Source: Thermoplasmatota archaeon
GTDB taxonomy: Archaea > Thermoplasmatota > Penumbrarchaeia > Penumbrarchaeales > Penumbrarchaeaceae
Assembly: GCA_030595585.1 (NCBI GenBank)
Contig: JAUVCY010000098.1
Location: 1 to 6,868, forward strand
Length of the DNA stretch: 6,868 bases
Direction of reading: 5' to 3'
The notes under the pieces are model-generated. The model was not told where the DNA came from. It ran no database searches and was given only the letters and a program-made list of their open reading frames with translations. Position numbers and translations under genes: made by a program. Every line of letters begins with the position of its first letter. Position 1 is the first letter of the stretch. Shown here in pieces: positions 1-4,663 of this stretch.

Positions 1-7
1 TCTAGCA

Positions 8-19
8 CTTATACATAAG
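8..19. repeat. 12-bp palindrome upstream of the TATA box
   Basis: The sequence CTTAT-AC-ATAAG is a perfect inverted repeat with 5-bp arms and a 2-bp spacer. It ends two bases before the TATA-like element of the first gene. That is where archaeal regulators or the TFB-recognition element would sit, so it could be an operator. It could also belong to a gene to the left of the window. At this length chance is a real explanation. Confidence 0.25.
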
Positions 20-21
20 GA

Positions 22-28
22 TTATATA
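22..28 (+). promoter_or_regulatory. TATA box for the eS6/aIF2 gamma cluster
   Basis: TTATATA matches the archaeal box A core. Archaeal transcription normally starts about 25 bases downstream of the centre of box A, which predicts a start near position 50 and a leader of about 20 bases before the ATG at 71. A Shine-Dalgarno GGAGGA lies at 59-64, six bases before that ATG, and fits inside this leader. No comparable TATA element is seen before eS6, aIF2 gamma or the PIN gene, so this promoter probably drives the whole cluster. This is inferred from sequence only. Confidence 0.55.
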
Positions 29-70
29 GGGCAACCTGTTTGTCCGGTTCGCTTCAATGGAGGACCTAAC

Positions 71-301
71 ATGGTCGATTTTGAGACGGTGGACTTCAAG
101 AACATCCCATTTGGGAGGAATAACTTCATAGAGATCGCCAGAAAGAAGGCGATCCTGGAGAACGGCGGAGCAAACGAGTTCATATCCATATCCCGCGGAT
201 ATTTCCAGGCGGATGACACGAAGAGGTACAAGAACTCCGTGACCGTTCCTCTTGACGAGGATATCAGGAAACAGATCTCTGAACAGCTCATGAATATCTG
301 A
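71..301 (+). CDS. Small conserved-looking archaeal protein, function unknown (76 aa)
   Basis: I cannot assign a function. The start is well supported: GGAGGA lies six bases before the ATG and a TATA box lies about 45 bases upstream. The protein is soluble, with no membrane segment, signal peptide or cysteines. It has a basic stretch at residues 21-28 (EIARKKAI), a probable beta strand at 36-45 (EFISISRGYF), a basic patch at 51-54 (KRYK), a beta-like SVTVP, and an amphipathic C-terminal helix (about 62-75). The compact alpha/beta pattern with a conserved-looking NNFIEIARKKA segment resembles small hypothetical proteins I associate with euryarchaeal genomes, but I cannot name the family. It is followed after 65 bp by eS6 on the same strand and probably shares its transcript. 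That context hints at, but does not show, a link to translation. Confidence 0.8.
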   Translation: MVDFETVDFKNIPFGRNNFIEIARKKAILENGGANEFISISRGYFQADDTKRYKNSVTVPLDEDIRKQISEQLMNI

Positions 302-315
302 ACGTGACCGGCTGA

Positions 316-330
316 ACCCGCTTGACGGGT
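316..330 (+). other. Small hairpin in the leader before eS6
   Basis: ACCCG-CTTGA-CGGGT is a perfect 5-bp GC-rich stem with a 5-base loop. It lies in the 65-bp gap between the 76-residue gene and eS6, about 25 bases before the eS6 Shine-Dalgarno. It is not followed by a T run, so it is not a bacterial-type terminator. It could be an RNA processing site or a control element for ribosomal protein synthesis, or it could be chance. Confidence 0.25.
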
Positions 331-355
331 GAGGGTGGTATCGTTCATTTCCCTC

Positions 356-363
356 GAGGTGAT
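356..363 (+). promoter_or_regulatory. Ribosome binding site that fixes the eS6 start
   Basis: GAGGTGAT is a near-complete match to the archaeal anti-Shine-Dalgarno complement (GGAGGTGATC). It ends three bases before the ATG at 367, with the GAGG core seven bases from it. It supports the start at 367 over the in-frame TTG at 322, which would add 15 residues unlike any eS6 N terminus. Confidence 0.75.
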
Positions 364-366
364 GGC

Positions 367-759
367 ATGGTAGAGTTTAAGGCTGTGATTGCAGACACGA
401 AGAATGGAAAGGCGTACAACACTGTTGTAACGGGACAGCATGCAAACCGGTTATTGGGAATGTCAATAGGTGACGAGTTCGATGGTCTTTTCGTTTCGCT
501 GCCAGGTTACAAGTTAATGATAACGGGTGGGTCGGACAAGGATGGATTTCCAATGAGGAGAGACCTCCCTGGACAGGTGAGAAAAAGGATCATGCTCTCC
601 GGAGGAACTGGTTTCCATCCGGTGACAGATGGTCAGAGAAGGCGCAAACATGTGAGGGGGAACAAGGTTTCCGCCGACATTGTGCAATTGAACATCAAGG
701 TAACTTCCTTTGGCCCAAGGCCCATAGAAGAACAGCTGAAACAAGAGGAAGCCAAATGA
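367..759 (+). CDS. rps6e: 30S ribosomal protein eS6
   Basis: This is a small-subunit ribosomal protein shared by archaea and eukaryotes; it binds 16S rRNA in the body of the small subunit. The 130-residue product matches the usual archaeal length (about 125-130), which lacks the long phosphorylated tail of eukaryotic S6. The family signature is clear at residues 51-63: MITGGSDKDGFPM, followed by RRDLPG. A basic segment comes next (RRRKHVRGNK, 91-100), then VSADIVQLNIKV. The ATG at 367 has a strong Shine-Dalgarno immediately upstream. The stop overlaps the start of aIF2 gamma (ATGA), so the two are likely translationally coupled. Pairing of eS6 with the gamma subunit of initiation factor 2 is a familiar archaeal arrangement. 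The C terminus (EEQLKQEEAK) is charged and probably flexible. Confidence 0.97.
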   Translation: MVEFKAVIADTKNGKAYNTVVTGQHANRLLGMSIGDEFDGLFVSLPGYKLMITGGSDKDGFPMRRDLPGQVRKRIMLSGGTGFHPVTDGQRRRKHVRGNKVSADIVQLNIKVTSFGPRPIEEQLKQEEAK

Positions 760-1994
760 AGGTCAGATCCCAACCCGAGGTGAACATAGGCCTGGTCGGC
801 CATGTGGACCATGGCAAGACAACGCTGACCGAAGCTCTTTCTGGCGTATGGACGGACACACACTCGGAGGAGATCAAGAGGGGGATCACCATCAAGCTCG
901 GATATGCGGATTCCGAGTTCTACAGATGTTTGAAATGTGGCGATCCGAAGGGTTACTGCACCAAGGCCAAATGCCCAGTTTGCGGTGGGAAGACGGAGTA
1001 CATCAGGGCCGTATCATTTGTCGACGCTCCAGGCCACGAGACCCTTATGGCCACCATGCTCTCGGGTGGGGCAATAATGAACGGGGCCCTCCTGTTGATC
1101 GCTGCGAACGAGAAGTGCCCCCAACCGCAGACCAGGGAGCATCTGATGGCCCTGGATTTTATCGGTGTCAAGAACGTGGTGATCGTTCAGACCAAGATAG
1201 ATCTCGTGACGAGGGAGAAGGCGGTGGAGAGCCAGAAGAATATCAGGGAGTTCGTGAAGGGGACGGTGGCAGAGAACGCCCCGATCATACCGGTATCAGC
1301 GCATTTCAACGCAAATCTGGACGTTCTAATCAAGACCATAGATAAGGAGATCCCCACACAGAAACATCTGGTCGAGGCTGACCTGAGGATGTTCATCGCA
1401 AGGTCATTTGACGTTAATAAACCCGGGACGATCTACAAGGAGCTCAAAGGTGGAGTGCTGGGAGGAAGCCTCCTCACAGGGAAGGTTTCGGTGGGGGAGG
1501 AGGTGGAGATAAGGCCCGGTATAAAGGTGGAGGAGAAGGGTTCTTCTACCATTACGTTCAGGCCGTTGATCACAAAAGTGACCTCACTTATATCCGGGGG
1601 CAAGTCGCGGAAGAGCCTTCATCCAGGAGGGCTCAGCGCGTTGGGAACCGATCTGGACCCCCATCTGACCAAGTCCGACTCCTTGATAGGGTCCGTTCTT
1701 GGTAAACCGGGCACCCTGCCCCCGATAATCGAGAAGCTGAAGGTGGAGACCCACCTCATGGACCTTCTGGTGGGTCTGAAGGATGAGATCAAGGTCGACA
1801 GCATAAGGACCAATGAGGTTCTCATGTTGAACATCGGCACCGCCACTACAGTGGGAATAGTAACATCCGCACATGGGAATATAGCGGAGATGAACCTTAG
1901 GATGATCGTATGTGCTGAGGAGGGCCAGAGGGTCGCCATCAGCAGAAGGGTGGGAAATAAGTTCAGGCTTATCGGTTATGGGATAATGATCTGA
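756..1994 (+). CDS. eif2g: Translation initiation factor 2 gamma subunit (aIF2 gamma)
   Basis: This is the GTPase core of the heterotrimeric factor that carries initiator Met-tRNA to the small ribosomal subunit. The 412 residues are the usual archaeal length. The G domain (about 1-205) shows the P loop G15-HVDHGKT, switch 1 RGITIKLGY (42-50), DAPGH (90-94) and the SAH motif (181-183). Between switch 1 and DAPGH lies the zinc knuckle typical of IF2 gamma (C58-x2-C61 and C73-x2-C76, with an extra C68). Two beta-barrel domains follow (about 206-325 and 326-412), including KPGT and the GGxxGGSLL-type region. An oddity is that the G4 motif reads TKID (146-149), with Thr where NKxD is standard. The start overlaps the eS6 stop, and GAGG at 745-748 lies seven bases upstream of the ATG. 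The alpha and beta subunits are not in the window. Confidence 0.98.
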   Translation: MKVRSQPEVNIGLVGHVDHGKTTLTEALSGVWTDTHSEEIKRGITIKLGYADSEFYRCLKCGDPKGYCTKAKCPVCGGKTEYIRAVSFVDAPGHETLMATMLSGGAIMNGALLLIAANEKCPQPQTREHLMALDFIGVKNVVIVQTKIDLVTREKAVESQKNIREFVKGTVAENAPIIPVSAHFNANLDVLIKTIDKEIPTQKHLVEADLRMFIARSFDVNKPGTIYKELKGGVLGGSLLTGKVSVGEEVEIRPGIKVEEKGSSTITFRPLITKVTSLISGGKSRKSLHPGGLSALGTDLDPHLTKSDSLIGSVLGKPGTLPPIIEKLKVETHLMDLLVGLKDEIKVDSIRTNEVLMLNIGTATTVGIVTSAHGNIAEMNLRMIVCAEEGQRVAISRRVGNKFRLIGYGIMI

Positions 1995-1998
1995 TGAC

Positions 1999-2005
1999 AA
2001 GGTGG
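1999..2005 (+). promoter_or_regulatory. Possible ribosome binding site favouring a TTG start for the PIN gene
   Basis: AAGGTGG contains AGGTG of the archaeal Shine-Dalgarno consensus and lies five bases before an in-frame TTG at 2011. It overlaps the GTG at 2002, which itself has no good Shine-Dalgarno in the few bases after the aIF2 gamma stop. This makes TTG at 2011 (142 residues) a serious alternative to GTG at 2002 (145 residues). Coupling to termination of aIF2 gamma could allow either. Confidence 0.4.
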
Positions 2006-2439
2006 CCTTTTTGACACTGGACGATGGTGCACACGATAGTACCAGAGGCGCGCAACCCCCCAGGTCCTTTCCGGACAAGACCATAATCCTTGATACAAAT
2101 GCACTACTATCTCCGTTCCAGTTCGCATTCAATCTGGATCAGGAGCTCAAGAGGGCGGCCATGGGCTATCATCCCGCGGTCCCTACATGTGTCATTCGTG
2201 AGCTGGATAGATTGATCAAGGCTGGTGATTGGAAGGCGAAGGCTGCAAGAAAGCTTGCAGATAACTACGATCACGTGGAGGTAAAGGGCACAGGCGACGG
2301 CCCGATCTTCAATCTCGCGGTAAACAAGGAGTGGGCCGTGATGACCTTTGATAAGAGGTTAAGGTCCAAACTGCTTTCCCGGGGGATACCGGTCCTCACA
2401 ATGAAAGGAAAGGATTATCTCAGCTTTATTGTCCCCTAA
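2002..2439 (+). CDS. Fcf1-like PIN-domain protein, probable rRNA-processing nuclease
   Basis: This is a PIN-domain protein of the archaeal Fcf1/Utp23-like group (COG1412 type). The core runs from IILDTNALL (28-36) to the C-terminal strand at 139-144. The acidic residues expected for metal-dependent ribonuclease activity are present: D31, E67 (VIRELDRL), D99 (GTGDGPI) and D117 (TFDKRLR). LLSPFQF after the first Asp is characteristic of the archaeal family, which often sits beside aIF2 gamma. Eukaryotic Fcf1 takes part in 18S rRNA maturation; a role in rRNA processing here is inferred. The start is GTG (or TTG at 2011), and no ATG is available before residue 54. About 24 polar residues precede the first strand, and no later ATG, GTG or TTG could remove them. 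The lack of an antitoxin partner and the ribosomal context argue against a VapC toxin. The stop overlaps that of the convergent peptidase gene. Confidence 0.88.
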   Translation: MAFLTLDDGAHDSTRGAQPPRSFPDKTIILDTNALLSPFQFAFNLDQELKRAAMGYHPAVPTCVIRELDRLIKAGDWKAKAARKLADNYDHVEVKGTGDGPIFNLAVNKEWAVMTFDKRLRSKLLSRGIPVLTMKGKDYLSFIVP

Positions 2440-4478
2440 GGCTCTCCGGTATCGTCCGCCCCATTTGTCCAGGGCCGGTAGGAGTTCTCACCTGGCCTGT
2501 TCTGGGCTGGTGAGAATGCCGGATCTCCGTAGATCGTGAACATCGAAACCTCTTTCCAGTGGGCACCAAGAAGGCCCCCCTTCCAGTCAGGGTCGTCGTG
2601 ATCTTGAACGAGTGGGCTCACGGGTTCTCCCCTTATCGGGTTATGGATATATCGGTTCTCCGCCCATCTGAGAGCTTCCCCTGCCGTTCCGTATTCGTCC
2701 TCGTTGTTGAACAGTGCATCCCAGAAGAAGGCGAACCAAGCGTCATTCAGGTCCCACTCGTAGTTGTCGTCATCCCAGTTGCTGTTTATGATGCCGGGGA
2801 GCCATTCCTCGGTGGCAGAGGTGGCGTCCTGTGCGATATTGGAGAAGCTGACCTCCGTTGCCCCACCCGCAATTACGGCCCCTCCGTAGAGGTAGTTCAA
2901 TGCAAATGTCCTCTCCACCTCGATCGGTTCAGCGGGCTTCCACCAACCTGCACCGTGTATCTTCGTATTCATGCAGGCAACCCAGAAACCCACCTGGGGT
3001 GGAAGAAGAAGCTGTGCCACCTCCTCTCCCCTCAGAACACCATTCTCGTTCCTGTTCACCGCATATGGGACCATGTAAAGGGAACCATATTCGGAACCAT
3101 GCCCTCTGTAAGCGATGAAACCTGACGCTTCCATCGCGTTATTCATGTCCTCGGGAGCCCTGGGCTCCACACCGTCCCCGATGAGTATATCCCTTCCGAA
3201 TCCGGAAGGCCCGATGTAGTCATAGGTCATACCCTCATCCGCAGCATCCCTGCACCAGAAACGAGCTGGAGTGACCTGCCCCCTCTCGTACGTGATCTCG
3301 TAACCCGAAAATGAGGTGCCGTGCTGTCTCCAGTCCACGTCCTCGGTCCCGGCCGTGTAATCTATGGACACGGTCTGTTCGAAGCGATCGAACATGAACG
3401 TCCTGACTATCAGGTTGGTCATACCCTGCAGGTTAAGGTTGACCAATCTTCCCACCGCGCAGTCCATGTAATAGGGGTCCTCTCCCAGGAAACCGTAGAC
3501 CACATCTGAGCTGACGAGAAGATCTCCCTCCACGTTCTCCGGATCCTCGTTCGTCTCATCGGGAAGCTGGAACTGTGGAACTGCCGAGGCCGATCCGACC
3601 AGGGCGATATTCTTCGGTAGACCGTACATACCGGTCACCTTCTTGAGCTCCTGATAATATCCGATCGCCCTCTGGTTCAATTCGGTGTCCATGTAACCGA
3701 TCTCATCGTGGGAAGCCGTGTATTGTGTGAGCACATAAGCATCCCTGTAAGCAGCAAGTTCCCCGCCGATCGCCGAGAGTGCCGGGATGTGGAATTGATC
3801 GTCAAAGGTGTCGTATCCATCACAGAGATTGAGGGTTTCGGCGCTTAGGTCAAGCGGGTTAATGATGGCAACGTATTCGAAAGGCACGCCGAGGGCCTGA
3901 AGGTCCATCCATGCTTCCTCCTGGCTACCGTAGGTATTGGCCCCTTTCACCATCACTTTGTCCGTTTTCTTCGCTATCGATGAAGCCCAGAGGGCCTCCT
4001 CGAACGTGGAGACGGATATGATGCCGTTGAAACCCATGAACCTGCCCAGCGATTCCGGTCCCATGTCATATTTTCCGGCGATATCGACCTGCCCCTCTAC
4101 CTTGAGCTTTGTCTCTGGATCGTTCAGGAAGAGAAGGTAGCCCCTACTCAACAGGTCAGCCTTTTCAATGGTGTCCATTTGATGTGCGTCCAGCCCCCCA
4201 TCCTCTTCAAGGACGAACATTGGATGGTAGGTTCCATCCTCCTCCACCGCCAGGCTTGAAAGCATTGCACTGAACATCATGGTGTCGTTATCGAACGGGG
4301 CTTCCATTATTATCCCGTAATCCTGTGGAAGCTCCTCAGTGGGATCATATTTCACTCCTCTATCCTCCTCCTCGCCCCTGAGCAGGAAAAAGAGGCTTCC
4401 GGAGAGTAGTATGAACAGGACCGCCGAAATTATTATGATCTTTGTCCGACCCATCCTTTCCAAGATCTTGTTGTCCAT
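2436..4478 (-). CDS. Membrane-anchored gingipain-like cysteine peptidase (C25 family)
   Basis: This 680-residue extracytoplasmic protein has a basic N terminus (KILERMGRTK) and one hydrophobic segment (about 14-33) with no clear cleavage site or lipobox. It is therefore probably an N-in, C-out anchored enzyme. Residues 45-290 form an alpha/beta region of uncertain class. The peptidase region shows hallmarks of family C25 (clan CD) in order: ALVGSASAVPQFQLP (292-306), SSDVVYGF...CAVGRL (323-345), the catalytic-type His460 in AYRGHGSEYG, Cys502 in FWVACMN, LYGGAVIAGGATEVSF (530-545), and FTIYGDPAFSPA (647-658). In C25 enzymes this His and Cys form the catalytic dyad that cleaves proteins. The C-terminal third is rich in Trp and acidic residues, and no PGF-CTERM-like sorting tail is seen. 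GGAGGAT lies 12 bases before the ATG. Likely role: degradation or maturation of extracellular proteins. Substrate preference cannot be read from the sequence. Confidence 0.85.
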   Translation of the reverse strand: MDNKILERMGRTKIIIISAVLFILLSGSLFFLLRGEEEDRGVKYDPTEELPQDYGIIMEAPFDNDTMMFSAMLSSLAVEEDGTYHPMFVLEEDGGLDAHQMDTIEKADLLSRGYLLFLNDPETKLKVEGQVDIAGKYDMGPESLGRFMGFNGIISVSTFEEALWASSIAKKTDKVMVKGANTYGSQEEAWMDLQALGVPFEYVAIINPLDLSAETLNLCDGYDTFDDQFHIPALSAIGGELAAYRDAYVLTQYTASHDEIGYMDTELNQRAIGYYQELKKVTGMYGLPKNIALVGSASAVPQFQLPDETNEDPENVEGDLLVSSDVVYGFLGEDPYYMDCAVGRLVNLNLQGMTNLIVRTFMFDRFEQTVSIDYTAGTEDVDWRQHGTSFSGYEITYERGQVTPARFWCRDAADEGMTYDYIGPSGFGRDILIGDGVEPRAPEDMNNAMEASGFIAYRGHGSEYGSLYMVPYAVNRNENGVLRGEEVAQLLLPPQVGFWVACMNTKIHGAGWWKPAEPIEVERTFALNYLYGGAVIAGGATEVSFSNIAQDATSATEEWLPGIINSNWDDDNYEWDLNDAWFAFFWDALFNNEDEYGTAGEALRWAENRYIHNPIRGEPVSPLVQDHDDPDWKGGLLGAHWKEVSMFTIYGDPAFSPAQNRPGENSYRPWTNGADDTGEP

Positions 4479-4519
4479 GGCCGGGAATATATCCTCCGTG
4501 TTTTAAGGCTTTATGGTTG

Positions 4520-4527
4520 TTTTATAA
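4520..4527 (-). promoter_or_regulatory. TATA box for the C25 peptidase gene
   Basis: Read on the minus strand this is TTATAAAA, a good archaeal box A. A start about 25 bases downstream would fall near 4498. That lies next to the Shine-Dalgarno GGAGGAT (4497 down to 4491) and gives a short leader of about 20 bases, the same architecture as the first gene of the window. Confidence 0.5.
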
Positions 4528-4610
4528 TGTATCTCCTGAAAATAGTATTGTACCACTCCAGATAGTATCCCCTTTCCGGTGTGACCTAGTAAGGATTAAG
4601 TAGGAGTGAA

Positions 4611-4623
4611 TTCGTATTACGAA
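4611..4623. repeat. Perfect 13-bp palindrome upstream of the kinase, candidate operator
   Basis: TTCGTA-T-TACGAA is an exact inverted repeat with 6-bp arms around one central base. It ends 40 bases before the kinase ATG in a divergent promoter region. Short, near-symmetric sites like this are typical of dimeric helix-turn-helix regulators. Which gene it would control, and by which protein, is not visible; no regulator gene lies in the window. Confidence 0.4.
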
Positions 4624-4663
4624 AGCTGGACAGGCAATAACACGATGGATCCGGGGTAGGAAA

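Larger units (their letters stand above)
4479..4663. promoter_or_regulatory. Divergent intergenic region between peptidase and kinase genes
   Basis: This 185-bp non-coding stretch separates two divergent genes and is visibly richer in A and T than its flanks. It contains the peptidase TATA box and Shine-Dalgarno (minus strand) and a 13-bp palindrome near the kinase. I see no tRNA or credible small gene. The kinase promoter cannot be fixed: TTTATAAT at 4521-4528 could also be read rightward, which would give a leader of more than 100 bases, and GATTAAG near 4594 is a weaker, closer option. Confidence 0.6.

Noticed and set aside
322..366. Upstream in-frame TTG extending eS6 by 15 residues
   Set aside because: The ATG at 367 has a near-perfect Shine-Dalgarno and gives the family's normal N terminus and length.
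848..1345. 165-codon plus-strand open frame inside aIF2 gamma
   Set aside because: It is an alternate-frame shadow rich in Gly, Arg, Glu and Asp, as expected from reading purine-rich codons out of frame; aIF2 gamma in the same place is unambiguous.
1584..2132. Long minus-strand open frame (182 codons) opposite the aIF2 gamma 3' end and PIN start
   Set aside because: It lies antisense to two confidently assigned genes, has no recognisable domain, and its composition follows from the codon pattern of the opposite strand.
2002..2439. PIN gene as a VapC-type toxin
   Set aside because: There is no antitoxin gene beside it, the sequence follows the Fcf1-like archaeal pattern (DTNALLSPFQF), and it sits directly behind aIF2 gamma.
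2559..3125. 188-codon plus-strand open frame opposite the peptidase gene
   Set aside because: It lies entirely antisense to the C25 gene, including its catalytic region, with no domain signature or credible ribosome binding site.
4542..4568. Direct repeat ATAGTAT at 4542-4548 and 4562-4568, 20 bp apart
   Set aside because: The two-helical-turn spacing is attractive, but about one 7-base repeat is expected by chance in a 185-bp AT-rich region, and the flanks do not match.
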